Virus record (IMG/VR): IMGVR_UViG_3300012922_000005
Location: 1-34,084 of that record
Length of the DNA: 34,084 nucleotides
Source: a virus
Strand: one strand, 5' to 3'
Shown: in pieces, positions 5,716 through 12,232 of the stretch
Layout of the letters: each line of letters begins with the position of its first letter
Position numbering within the stretch: position 1 is the first letter of the stretch
Notes under the pieces: model-generated
What the model was told of the DNA's origin: nothing
The model's database searches: none
What the model saw: the letters and a program-made list of their open reading frames with translations, nothing else
Made by a program: the position numbers and the translations under genes

Positions 5716-5891
5716 AATTTCCTCCATTCAATTAATGTCATTTTAGCTTTTGCTGCACATGCTACGTCAAACCATTCTGCTAATTTAATAGCATTGTCGT
5801 AAGCATCATCTTTAATATAATTATACTGTGATTCAGTCACCCTAATAGTAAATGCTTTTTCCTTAAATCTATTCTGTCTTTTCTTCGCCAT
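5712..5891 (-). CDS. Small basic RHH-like regulator (59 aa)
   Basis: A 59-residue protein: a lysine/arginine-rich N-terminus (MAKKRQNRFKEKA), the strand FTIRVTESQYNYIKDDA and a helix ending near AEWFDVA. This TIRVTE-type strand plus two helices resembles ribbon-helix-helix DNA-binding proteins and plasmid MobC-like accessory proteins. It is the first gene of the leftward operon and overlaps the next by four bases, so it is well placed to regulate its own divergent promoter region (5892-5963). Confidence 0.6.
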   Translation of the reverse strand: MAKKRQNRFKEKAFTIRVTESQYNYIKDDAYDNAIKLAEWFDVACAAKAKMTLIEWRKL

Positions 5892-5896
5892 ATGTA

Positions 5897-5925
5897 TTGC
5901 CTTTGCGTTTTGTTTGTAGTAAAAT
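5897..5925 (+). promoter_or_regulatory. Candidate early promoter of the recombination operon
   Basis: TTGCCT (5897-5902) and TAAAAT (5920-5925) are exactly 17 bases apart, 38 bases ahead of the first ATG of the rightward operon. The match is 9 of 12 to the sigma70 consensus. No equally good promoter is seen for the leftward operon in the same 72-bp gap. Confidence 0.55.
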
Positions 5926-5963
5926 TGTCTTGTTAGTCAGAGATTACACGAGGAACTATTGAA

Positions 5964-6110
5964 ATGCAACATGATGAATACTATTTCCCTGAACAGGATG
6001 ATATGCAACAATTTATAACATCGGATGAAGGCCGACGTTATGAAGAAGAAATGAGCGCTAGAGCTGATAAGATAATGAAAGGCGTTTTGGAATTAGGGTG
6101 GTTAAAATGA
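5964..6110 (+). CDS. Small hypothetical protein (48 aa)
   Basis: A 48-residue acidic, helix-rich protein (MQHDEYYFPEQDD...), first gene of the rightward early operon. AGGA is about ten bases upstream and its stop overlaps the next start (ATGA). No recognised domain. Confidence 0.55.
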   Translation: MQHDEYYFPEQDDMQQFITSDEGRRYEEEMSARADKIMKGVLELGWLK

Positions 6111-6409
6111 GTGAATTATCAGTAATACAGTCAACAGAAGAAGCTTTGAGGTTAATCTCAGAGCTTAAAAAAACTCGTAAAATGTTAAAAGATTTAAAAT
6201 CCCTTGAAGAAAAGCTTATTAGAAAGCTTGTTTCAGAGATGAAGAACCATGAAGTTTTGGTGAGCGAGGATGGTGAAGAATTGATAACTTATAAATTTAC
6301 ATCCGATGTAAGTTTCTTTGATTCAAAGCGGCTTTTGCTGGATAATCCTGAAATATATGAATCATATTTAGATAAGCGACCAGGCAGTAGAAGGTTTGTG
6401 ATAAAATGA
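6107..6409 (+). CDS. Coiled-coil protein resembling the tail domain of YqaJ-type exonucleases (100 aa)
   Basis: A 100-residue protein: an N-terminal coiled coil (about residues 8-48) and a C-terminal module with the pattern ITYKFTSDVSFFDSKRLL ... PEIYESYLDKRPGSRRFVIK. This pattern recalls the region after the nuclease domain in YqaJ-family phage exonucleases; the nuclease itself is absent. I chose the ATG at 6107, overlapping the previous stop; a GTG start at 6098 is also open. Its place two genes before Erf suggests a recombination helper. The resemblance is from memory of the family and needs a profile search. Confidence 0.6.
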   Translation: MSELSVIQSTEEALRLISELKKTRKMLKDLKSLEEKLIRKLVSEMKNHEVLVSEDGEELITYKFTSDVSFFDSKRLLLDNPEIYESYLDKRPGSRRFVIK

Positions 6410-6567
6410 AACCATACCTTATATTATTTGGAATTCCTTTTATTTACTGTTGCTTTCGTGAATATTTTGGATTTACTTCTAATAATTCCATTATTCCACT
6501 AGTTGCATATATTTATATAATTTTAGGTTTTTATTATCACCAGGGGCGAAAAAATGAAGCACAGTGA
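6406..6567 (+). CDS. Tiny two-helix membrane protein (53 aa)
   Basis: A 53-residue frame with two hydrophobic segments (about residues 3-16 and 29-45) separated by a polar loop. It overlaps both neighbours: its ATG lies on the previous stop and its end covers the first 14 bases of the Erf gene. Role unknown; translation is supported mainly by the overlap pattern. Confidence 0.4.
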   Translation: MKPYLILFGIPFIYCCFREYFGFTSNNSIIPLVAYIYIILGFYYHQGRKNEAQ

Positions 6568-7219
6568 GCAAATAAATGAATTAGCAAAAGCATTATCTGG
6601 CTTTCAATCTGAAGTAGTGGACGCTGATAAAGATAAAAAAGGCTATGGCTACAATTATGCAGATTTATCTCAAATACTTTCTATCATTAGGCCATTGCTT
6701 AGCAAACATGGATTAAGCTTCATGCAGCATGCCTCTAATCTTGATGATAAAATACTAGTGGAAACGATTGTGATGCATTCGTCAGGTCAATGGATATCTA
6801 GCGAGCTTGCGATGCAATTGGCGCAAGGTAAAGGTATGAACTCTGCACAGGCTGTTGGCTCAGTGATAACGTATGCTAGGCGATATGCTTTAACAGCTAT
6901 GTTCGGAATTGCTCAGCAAGATGATGATGCAAGTCAAAAACAAGAAACTAACAAACCAAAACTAGAAGCTGTAAAGCAAAAAACACCTGAGTTAAGTGAA
7001 ACAGTTACCTACATATATAATAACTTAGTTTTATTTCATGCTGATAATGACGTTTCAACGGCATATCATTACATAAAAGATATGGACGACTTAGACAAAA
7101 AGAAGCTTGCAAGGTTTGCGAGTGAAAAGAATCCTACGTTGTTAGTATGGATTAAAGAGATTAGCGCTAATCCTCCAAAGGATAGGCAAATCAAAGGCGC
7201 TGAGTATCTGGGTGTATAA
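6554..7219 (+). CDS. erf: ERF-family single-strand annealing recombinase
   Basis: A 221-residue protein of the Erf family, which anneals complementary single strands and promotes recombination and circularisation of phage DNA. The N-terminal part shows the family features: KALSGFQSEV near the start, GYNYADLSQI at about 32-41, and the signature GSVITYARRYALTAMFGIAQ at about 102-121 followed by DDDA. The C-terminal third is polar and variable, as usual. AGGGG is well placed before the ATG. It is followed directly (TAATG) by a small gene and, two genes on, by SSB, forming a recombination cassette without a recognisable exonuclease. Confidence 0.9.
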   Translation: MKHSEQINELAKALSGFQSEVVDADKDKKGYGYNYADLSQILSIIRPLLSKHGLSFMQHASNLDDKILVETIVMHSSGQWISSELAMQLAQGKGMNSAQAVGSVITYARRYALTAMFGIAQQDDDASQKQETNKPKLEAVKQKTPELSETVTYIYNNLVLFHADNDVSTAYHYIKDMDDLDKKKLARFASEKNPTLLVWIKEISANPPKDRQIKGAEYLGV

Positions 7220-7431
7220 TGACTAAGGACGAAAAAATAGAAAAACTTAGGCAGATAATCAATCGTTTGATATATAGCAACTGGAACTTAAACCATGAAG
7301 AAGATGAGGCATATCTGTCATATAATCCTAGAAGGATAGTGATAAGATGTAAGGATACTGAGAAATTATCAGAGATAAAAGCTAAATTTAAAAAAGCAAT
7401 ATGTGATATTGAAGGGATTGAGGATATATAA
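7219..7431 (+). CDS. Hypothetical protein (70 aa)
   Basis: A 70-residue charged soluble protein between erf and ssb. Its ATG overlaps the erf stop (TAATG), and its own stop overlaps the next ATG in the same way. Helix at the start, a strand RRIVIRC in the middle and a lysine-rich helix after it. No domain recognised; probably an accessory of the recombination cassette by position. Confidence 0.6.
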   Translation: MTKDEKIEKLRQIINRLIYSNWNLNHEEDEAYLSYNPRRIVIRCKDTEKLSEIKAKFKKAICDIEGIEDI

Positions 7432-7574
7432 TGAGATTGTTGATTCCCATTTTTTGGGCTGTAGTTATAATAGTGGGATTCTCTATTGCAGTTAATGTTA
7501 CAAAAATTATGCATGATGTTGAAGATATAAAAAGAATTGTAAAAAAAACAGAAAAGGAAACAAATAATGGCTAG
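7431..7574 (+). CDS. Tiny membrane-anchored coiled-coil protein (47 aa)
   Basis: A 47-residue frame with one N-terminal membrane helix (about residues 3-22, LLIPIFWAVVIIVGFSIAV) and a charged helical tail of alternating lysine and glutamate. It starts on the previous stop (TAATG) and its end overlaps the ssb start by eight bases. Topology suggests the tail faces the cytoplasm. Function unknown. Confidence 0.45.
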   Translation: MRLLIPIFWAVVIIVGFSIAVNVTKIMHDVEDIKRIVKKTEKETNNG

Positions 7575-7992
7575 AGGGCTCAATAAATGCATGATAATCG
7601 GGAACGTCGGGAATTCCGAGACACAAGAAGGTAAAACTAAGATTACTCGCCTTAGTGTTGCCACCTCTGAGAAGTGGAAAGACAAAGCAACAGGAGAGGA
7701 TAAAGAACTTACAGAATGGCACCGTTGCGTTTTATTTGGAAAGCTGGCAGAGATAGCTGAATCTTATGTAAAGAAGGGATCTAAAATCTATATCGAAGGT
7801 AAAATGAGAACCACTAAATATCAAGATAAGCAAGGAATCGATAGATGGTCAACAGATATAATTGTTAGTGAACTTCAATTATTAGACAAAAAAGAAGGTG
7901 GAAGCGCTAAGCCTCCAGCTGATGCTTATGACGATATGCCTAAACCTTTTGAGCGAAATAATGGTTTTGAAGACGAAATGATACCTTTTTAG
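7567..7992 (+). CDS. ssb: Single-stranded DNA-binding protein
   Basis: A 141-residue SSB with the OB-fold N-terminal domain (about residues 1-105) showing NKCMIIGNVG, TEWHRCVLFGKLAEIAESYVKKGSKIYIEGKMRT and the usual strand order, then a short polar linker and the acidic tip DEMIPF that binds partner proteins. It protects single strands during replication or recombination and probably cooperates with the Erf protein three genes upstream. The linker is short compared with cellular SSB, as is common in phages. Confidence 0.95.
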   Translation: MARGLNKCMIIGNVGNSETQEGKTKITRLSVATSEKWKDKATGEDKELTEWHRCVLFGKLAEIAESYVKKGSKIYIEGKMRTTKYQDKQGIDRWSTDIIVSELQLLDKKEGGSAKPPADAYDDMPKPFERNNGFEDEMIPF

Positions 7993-8000
7993 GATAATTA

Positions 8001-8309
8001 ATGAAAAAAAATGAATTAAAAAAACATTATTTAAATAAGATTAAAAATTCCTTAATTATGTTAGAACAGTCAATAAATGAATTATTTGACATAAATATTC
8101 AAAATGTTAATAACATTGTTGAGATAAAAGATTCTGGAATAATTGATTTTTATTCATTAAAAGACTTAAGACCATTAACAGGGATGTCTCGATCAAGCAT
8201 ATATTTAATGATGCAAAAAGGAACCTTTCCAAAACAAGTGCATCTTGGAGAGAGGCGCGTAGCATGGAAAAAAGAGGACATTCAAAAATGGATTAAGAAT
8301 AGGCAATAA
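8001..8309 (+). CDS. AlpA/excisionase-type HTH DNA-binding protein
   Basis: A 102-residue protein. The C-terminal half (about residues 50-102) has the AlpA signature: a start helix, LTGMSRSSIYLMMQKGTFPKQ, then HLGERRVAWKKEDIQKWI. AlpA-like proteins are small winged-helix regulators; some act as excisionases or activators of mobile-element genes. The N-terminal 48 residues form an extra lysine/asparagine-rich helical extension not typical of the family. As no integrase is present, a transcription regulator of lysogeny or late genes is likelier than an excisionase. Confidence 0.75.
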   Translation: MKKNELKKHYLNKIKNSLIMLEQSINELFDINIQNVNNIVEIKDSGIIDFYSLKDLRPLTGMSRSSIYLMMQKGTFPKQVHLGERRVAWKKEDIQKWIKNRQ

Positions 8310-8402
8310 ATGGATAAAGAGATTTTAATGTCTTTAGGGCTTATCATGGGGATGATAGTAATCGTTTATATATTCGGCGGCTTTAATCCCTTTCAGCCGT
8401 GA
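8310..8402 (+). CDS. Possible 30-aa membrane peptide
   Basis: A 30-residue frame that starts one base after the previous stop and consists mostly of one hydrophobic helix (IMGMIVIVYIFGG). Its end contains the hairpin of a candidate terminator. Such short membrane peptides occur in phages, but this could be chance. Confidence 0.3.
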   Translation: MDKEILMSLGLIMGMIVIVYIFGGFNPFQP

Positions 8403-8407
8403 TTTTT
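8377..8407 (+). terminator. Candidate intrinsic terminator of the early operon
   Basis: CGGCT (8378-8382) pairs with AGCCG (8395-8399), extendable by a G-T pair, and a T5 run follows at 8403-8407. It lies where the rightward operon meets the leftward late region, the expected place for termination. The stem is short. Confidence 0.45.
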
Positions 8408-8602
8408 ATCTATTTTATGTTTAGGTGATATAAACTCAACATCCTTTTCTGCTTGTTCTTGTGTAAAATGGAATTGTTGCTCTAAAGTATTTATTTCAAT
8501 TGATTCCATTTCTTCTTCTACGATATTGTCATCGCCCAGAAAATATACAGATGTCCATGAAATCATCACACAAGAAACTACTATTGCTATCACAATACCC
8601 AC
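8393..8602 (-). CDS. Single-pass membrane protein, lysis-cassette candidate (69 aa)
   Basis: A 69-residue protein starting with a membrane helix (about residues 1-20, GIVIAIVVSCVMISWTSVYF) and continuing into an acidic, helical tail. I prefer the GTG at 8602, with GGAG seven bases upstream; a longer TTG-initiated frame reaches 8626. It follows the lysozyme-like gene directly, so a holin, pinholin or inner-membrane spanin is plausible by position; the single helix and long soluble tail fit a spanin or regulator better than a classic holin. Not proven. Confidence 0.5.
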   Translation of the reverse strand: MGIVIAIVVSCVMISWTSVYFLGDDNIVEEEMESIEINTLEQQFHFTQEQAEKDVEFISPKHKIDKNHG

Positions 8603-8618
8603 TCTTTTTGCTCCATTA

Positions 8619-9089
8619 CTAAGCAACTTCTTCGCCTAATTCTTTGTAAATTTTAATTGTTCTTTCTATTGTTGCTTTTCCACCAGCATTATAATACTTA
8701 ACATAATATTCCGCTAATCTAGGGATATCATCTTCTCTAGGTAATGCTTGCGCTTCTCTTCTATAGACTATACGCGCAATTAATGTAGCATATCTGAGAT
8801 TATGCAGTAATGCGTCAGGACTAGGATGAACAGTATAAAAACAAGCAGATAAAATTCTCTCATTTAACTTCAAATTTAAAGGGTGATTAAGCGTATTAAT
8901 TATAGATTTTAAAGTTAATAGTTCAATTTGATAGATACCAAGCGCAGGCCCATCAATTTGTTTAAAAAATATTCCCTGTGTTTCCGCACATATTGTCATC
9001 ACAAGCAAATTTTCGGCAGCTTGTGACCACAAATCAGTAATTTGTAATACTGGTTTTATTATGTAATCACGAAGCTGCTTTATTAACAT
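8619..9089 (-). CDS. Putative phage endolysin (lysozyme/transglycosylase-like)
   Basis: A 156-residue protein. Residues 34-56 hold CAETQG, then GPALGIYQIE, the E-x2-G and G-(I/P)-(Y/F)-Q-(M/I)-E pattern of a goose-lysozyme/SLT-like phage family in which the first Glu (here E36) is the probable catalytic acid. The C-terminal part YATLIARIVYRR ... RLAEYYVKYYNAGGKATIE matches the same family as I remember it. There is no signal peptide, so it would need a holin. Its position at the end of the late region, followed by a membrane protein, fits a lysis cassette. A virion-associated muralytic enzyme is the alternative. Confidence 0.65.
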   Translation of the reverse strand: MLIKQLRDYIIKPVLQITDLWSQAAENLLVMTICAETQGIFFKQIDGPALGIYQIELLTLKSIINTLNHPLNLKLNERILSACFYTVHPSPDALLHNLRYATLIARIVYRREAQALPREDDIPRLAEYYVKYYNAGGKATIERTIKIYKELGEEVA

Positions 9090-9101
9090 AAATAAAGTTA
9101 A

Positions 9102-9392
9102 TCATCCGAATTTCTTTTCATGTACTAATTTATTGCCGCCTGCACCCATTGGACCTTGATCTAAAGGTACACCCTTTTCCAAAGAAGTAGGTTCATGTCC
9201 ATTTATGCCTGTATAAGCCATGACATGGCTGGCATAAAGCGTTCTCATGCCGTCTTCGTTCGGATTTTTAAATCCTATTTGATTGGTTATGGTTGGATTA
9301 ACTCCTTTTCTACTTTGGTAATAGGTTTTCTCGGTAGAAGGATGTGGATTAGGTTCGCCACTAGGGGATGTCATAGAAGGAAAATTTCTCAT
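9102..9392 (-). CDS. Hypothetical late protein (96 aa)
   Basis: A 96-residue, low-complexity polar protein rich in Gly, Pro, Asn and Ser, without membrane helix or recognised domain. It lies 9 bp downstream of another polar unknown and upstream of the endolysin-like gene. Composition suggests a disordered or virion-associated protein; function unknown. Confidence 0.55.
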   Translation of the reverse strand: MRNFPSMTSPSGEPNPHPSTEKTYYQSRKGVNPTITNQIGFKNPNEDGMRTLYASHVMAYTGINGHEPTSLEKGVPLDQGPMGAGGNKLVHEKKFG

Positions 9393-9401
9393 AATAATTC
9401 C

Positions 9402-9677
9402 TTAGTAATTTTTAAATGGACCATTGCGGACAACGCTATCCATATTGTTAGGAATGCCTCTTACATCAGTCCCGCTATCATAGATTGCGCCATGATTGCT
9501 TTTAGTTGGATCGTTGTAAATCTCATCTAAATTTTGAAATATCTTATCTTTAGTTTGCTTAGGAACATGATAACCCCTATTCTGATCGCCAGCGCCTCTT
9601 GGAAGTGGATCGCCAGTAAAACTATCTTTTCTAAATTCCTCATGCTTTGGTATTTGTTTAACCTTTGAAGTTTCCAT
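9402..9677 (-). CDS. Hypothetical late protein (91 aa)
   Basis: A 91-residue polar, glycine- and asparagine-rich protein with no recognised domain (METSKVKQIPKHEEFRKDS...). Two consecutive ATGs (9680, 9677) follow AAGGAG; I prefer the second for spacing. It overlaps the stop of the upstream small basic gene. Composition is similar to the gene at 9102-9392, and the two may belong to the same class of minor late proteins. Confidence 0.55.
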   Translation of the reverse strand: METSKVKQIPKHEEFRKDSFTGDPLPRGAGDQNRGYHVPKQTKDKIFQNLDEIYNDPTKSNHGAIYDSGTDVRGIPNNMDSVVRNGPFKNY

Positions 9678-9853
9678 CATTTCTCCTTCTTCCTGGCTTT
9701 GCCAGCTTGAGCCATTTTTTCCATCTTAGCGACACCATACTTTTTGATGCCTGCAGCTGCAGCTACAGCTGCAGGATTAGATGCACCTGAAGCTTTAGCG
9801 CTTTTCTCTACAGCTTTAAATCTAGCGCCACTACCCAATTTTGATTTACTCAT
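9677..9853 (-). CDS. Small basic Ala/Lys-rich protein (58 aa)
   Basis: A 58-residue protein (MSKSKLGSGARFKAVEKSAK...) rich in Ala, Lys and Gly, with a helical centre and the basic end KARKKEK. It overlaps its upstream neighbour by eight bases and its downstream neighbour by one to four. Similar tiny basic proteins sit near tail or lysis genes in many phages; their role is not known. Confidence 0.5.
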   Translation of the reverse strand: MSKSKLGSGARFKAVEKSAKASGASNPAAVAAAAGIKKYGVAKMEKMAQAGKARKKEK

Positions 9854-10037
9854 AGGATTTCATCTTATCTTTTGAACCCATTTTATTTCTATCGCCAGTA
9901 TGTCCTCCAACTGATTCTTTATTAAAATGAAACATTCCAAAATATTTATTCTTTCTGGATTCTTCTTCAGCTAAACGAGTTGGGCCAGCAACATGTTCGC
10001 CTGATAGTTGGTCTTGTCTTTCTTGTTCGCTATACAT
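9846..10037 (-). CDS. Small hypothetical protein (63 aa)
   Basis: A 63-residue very polar protein beginning MYSEQERQDQLSGEH. The ATG at 10037 follows GGGG with a seven-base gap and lies just past the stop of the upstream gene; a longer in-frame start at 10073 would run into that gene. No recognised domain. Confidence 0.55.
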   Translation of the reverse strand: MYSEQERQDQLSGEHVAGPTRLAEEESRKNKYFGMFHFNKESVGGHTGDRNKMGSKDKMKSYE

Positions 10038-10038
10038 T

Positions 10039-10176
10039 TTATTTCCCCTTTTTCTTAGCTTCACGTTGAACACTATAACCTATAGCTACAGCTTGCTTGA
10101 TAGGTTTGCCAGCGTCAATCTCTTTTTTAATATTAGATTGCTTTGCTGATTTACTTGATGATTTTTTTAACGGCAT
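10039..10176 (-). CDS. Small conserved phage protein of the KEIDAGKP-KQAVAI type (45 aa)
   Basis: A 45-residue basic protein. Its core SNIKKEIDAGKPIKQAVAIG is a pattern I recognise from many short phage and prophage proteins near structural genes, annotated only as hypothetical. It has a Ser/Lys-rich start, one helix and a basic end. It is too short for a catalytic role; DNA or virion binding is possible but unknown. Confidence 0.65.
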   Translation of the reverse strand: MPLKKSSSKSAKQSNIKKEIDAGKPIKQAVAIGYSVQREAKKKGK

Positions 10177-10185
10177 ATTTTATCC

Positions 10186-10869
10186 TTATTGTGCTTTTAA
10201 AAATACAATGCATGAAGCAGATGTATTATGCAGTTTTGATGTTAAAGATCCAACCGCCGGCAATGTTGAACTATAGGTAAAAGTTTGTGACCATCCACCT
10301 TGAAAATTCCCTGCTGCCCCTAGTTCTGAATTAGGTATACCTAATCCTCTTCCGCCTATATTTCTTCCTGTTGACTGCCCTTGTAAAGCAATAAAATTAG
10401 TTGTTGCAGAAGATGAAAAACCTAACCAATAAATTCCCGCTGCTAAAATTATTGGTGATGAAAAAGTATAAGAACCAAAAGTCGTAGTTGATGCAGTTAT
10501 ATTTGTACTATTAGAATTTGTTACTGGGGACCCAGTGGGCGCACCATTTCCGCTATCATTATAAATCCCCAAAACAAATGTGCCAGCAGCAACGGTACCA
10601 ACAAGCATTCCAATGTCAGTATAAGTTGTACTTTTTGTTACAAAAAAAGGTGTAAACCATAAAGTTCCTGTCGCCGTGCTCGTGCCAGCTGTCCCAACGG
10701 TATTAAGTCCGCAAAATATACTATTACTTGGATACCAATTACCACTTATTGCATTAAAAAAAGGACCATTTCCTGAAGGTATTCCAGCTCTTATTGCACT
10801 TAAGGTCGTTTGACCGATCAAGTTTGGCGGTGAAGCCGAAGTGTCAAAAATTTGTGTATAATCTGACAT
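10186..10869 (-). CDS. Tail-associated paralog 3 of 3 (227 aa)
   Basis: A 227-residue beta-rich protein, low in charge and rich in Ser, Thr, Gly and Asn. It shares with the two genes upstream the start MSDYT-IFD, LIGQTTLSAI, the block GNWYPS, the block FVTK-TTYTDIG, GIYNDSGN-APTGSP and the end TYSSTLPAVGSL...FLKAQ. The blocks are conserved while the connecting segments differ, as expected for surface-exposed virion proteins. Its ATG shares one base with the previous stop (TAATG). Probably an accessory tail or receptor-binding component; no enzyme motif. Confidence 0.7.
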   Translation of the reverse strand: MSDYTQIFDTSASPPNLIGQTTLSAIRAGIPSGNGPFFNAISGNWYPSNSIFCGLNTVGTAGTSTATGTLWFTPFFVTKSTTYTDIGMLVGTVAAGTFVLGIYNDSGNGAPTGSPVTNSNSTNITASTTTFGSYTFSSPIILAAGIYWLGFSSSATTNFIALQGQSTGRNIGGRGLGIPNSELGAAGNFQGGWSQTFTYSSTLPAVGSLTSKLHNTSASCIVFLKAQ

Positions 10870-11546
10870 TATTGCGCCTTCAAAAATATATATGCGTAAC
10901 CTGTACCATTTGCCGTTTGAGCCACTAAAGAACCGACGGCAGGCAATGTTGAACTATAGGTAAAAGTTTGCTTCCATCCCACTAGACAATCACCTAGATT
11001 AGAAGTGGTTGGGGTTGCATTTACGCCCATCCCAACGCCAGCACTTGGGCAATTGTTTGTCGGAGATGGCCCAACAGGAGCGAAAGTAGTTGAGATAGCA
11101 TAAGCAGGCCAATAAATACCAGGAGCTAAAGTTACAGGACTTGAAAATGTAAAAGATGTAAATGTATTTCCTCCAGCAGGAGTTAAATCTCCGCTATTTG
11201 TTCCTGCTATGGGAGAGCCTGTTGGAGCATTTGCACCACTATCATTATAAAGACCCAAAACAACCGTTCCTGTTGAGCTTACGGGCAAAATACCTATATC
11301 TGTATAAATAGTAGTTTTTGTTACATAAAAAGGAAAAAATCTTAATGAAGCCGCGCCAAAACTAGCATTAGAATGCAAACTTATGCTATAAAAAACTGAA
11401 CCGCTAGGATACCAATTCCCACTTATGGCGCCTACTCCAACTGTTCCATTAGAACTATTACTATTTTGAATTGCAGATAAAGTTGTTTGCCCAATTAACT
11501 TTGTTGGGCTTACTGTATCATCAAATAACCATGTATAATCTGACAT
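10869..11546 (-). CDS. Tail-associated paralog 2 of 3 (225 aa)
   Basis: The middle copy of the tandem triplication, 225 residues, with the same block order as its neighbours (MSDYT-LFD, LIGQTTLSAI, GNWYPSGS, FYVTKTTIYTDIG, GLYNDSGANAPTGSPI, YSSTLPAVGSL, FLKAQ). The variable parts, for example the region after TFSSPVTLAPGIYW, differ strongly from the other copies. It is linked to both neighbours by a TAATG stop/start overlap in an otherwise matching junction, consistent with gene duplication by unequal exchange followed by divergence. Confidence 0.7.
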   Translation of the reverse strand: MSDYTWLFDDTVSPTKLIGQTTLSAIQNSNSSNGTVGVGAISGNWYPSGSVFYSISLHSNASFGAASLRFFPFYVTKTTIYTDIGILPVSSTGTVVLGLYNDSGANAPTGSPIAGTNSGDLTPAGGNTFTSFTFSSPVTLAPGIYWPAYAISTTFAPVGPSPTNNCPSAGVGMGVNATPTTSNLGDCLVGWKQTFTYSSTLPAVGSLVAQTANGTGYAYIFLKAQ

Positions 11547-12232
11547 TATTGCGCCTTCAAATAAACATATTTATCGCCCGCAGATGCCGCCCCTGTTGCG
11601 GTTAGAGATCCCACGGATGGTAAAGTTGCACTATAAACAAAAGCTTGTGACCATCCCGCCTGAATAGTTTGGAGAAGTGTTATAGTCGGTGTACCTGGAA
11701 CACCTAAACCTCTTCCAAATATAGGATTTGCTGTTGCCCCATTTATAGTTGGACCAATTGAAGCATTAGTTGCAGAACATGAATAAGCACACCAATAGAC
11801 ACCTGGTATTAATTGTATTGGAGAAGAGAAAGTATATTTTGAAAGCGTAGAAGCTACATTTGTTATGCTAGTACTGTTTGAATTAGTTATTGGTGAACCC
11901 GTTGGCGCGCTATTTCCGCTATCATTATATAATCCCAGAACGATTGTTCCAGCAGCAGTCGATGAAATTAAAAATCCTATATCAGTATATGTTGTTGTCT
12001 TTGTCACGTAAAAAGGATGAAAATATAAAGTACCCGTTGCAACGGAATTAGTTATATCATCTAAAGAATAATTTCCATAATAACTGCCAGAGGGATACCA
12101 ATTTGTGCTTATTCCGCCAACACCAACTCCTCCACCACCACCGAATCCAGTAGTGATGGCCGATAATGTCGTTTGCCCTATCAAATTAATAGGGCTAACA
12201 GAATCATCGAAAATTTGAGTATAATCTGACAT
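11546..12232 (-). CDS. Tail-associated paralog 1 of 3 (228 aa)
   Basis: First copy of the triplicated family in transcription order, 228 residues. Shared blocks: MSDYTQIFDDS, LIGQTTLSAI, NWYPSGS, FYVTKTTTYTDIGF, VLGLYNDSGNSAPTGSPI, and an end in YLKAQ. It is glycine-rich near residue 30. No collagen or enzyme motif. It starts on the stop of the 206-aa gene (TAATG). Confidence 0.7.
   Translation of the reverse strand: MSDYTQIFDDSVSPINLIGQTTLSAITTGFGGGGGVGVGGISTNWYPSGSYYGNYSLDDITNSVATGTLYFHPFYVTKTTTYTDIGFLISSTAAGTIVLGLYNDSGNSAPTGSPITNSNSTSITNVASTLSKYTFSSPIQLIPGVYWCAYSCSATNASIGPTINGATANPIFGRGLGVPGTPTITLLQTIQAGWSQAFVYSATLPSVGSLTATGAASAGDKYVYLKAQ

Noticed and set aside
7191-7722. Long minus-strand frames opposite the recombination genes
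   Set aside because: They are antisense to erf, ssb and small genes and have composition typical of shadow frames (runs of Phe, Ile and Ser).
8001-8309. Excisionase of an integrating prophage
   Set aside because: No integrase or attachment-like sequences are found; AlpA-type proteins are often plain regulators.
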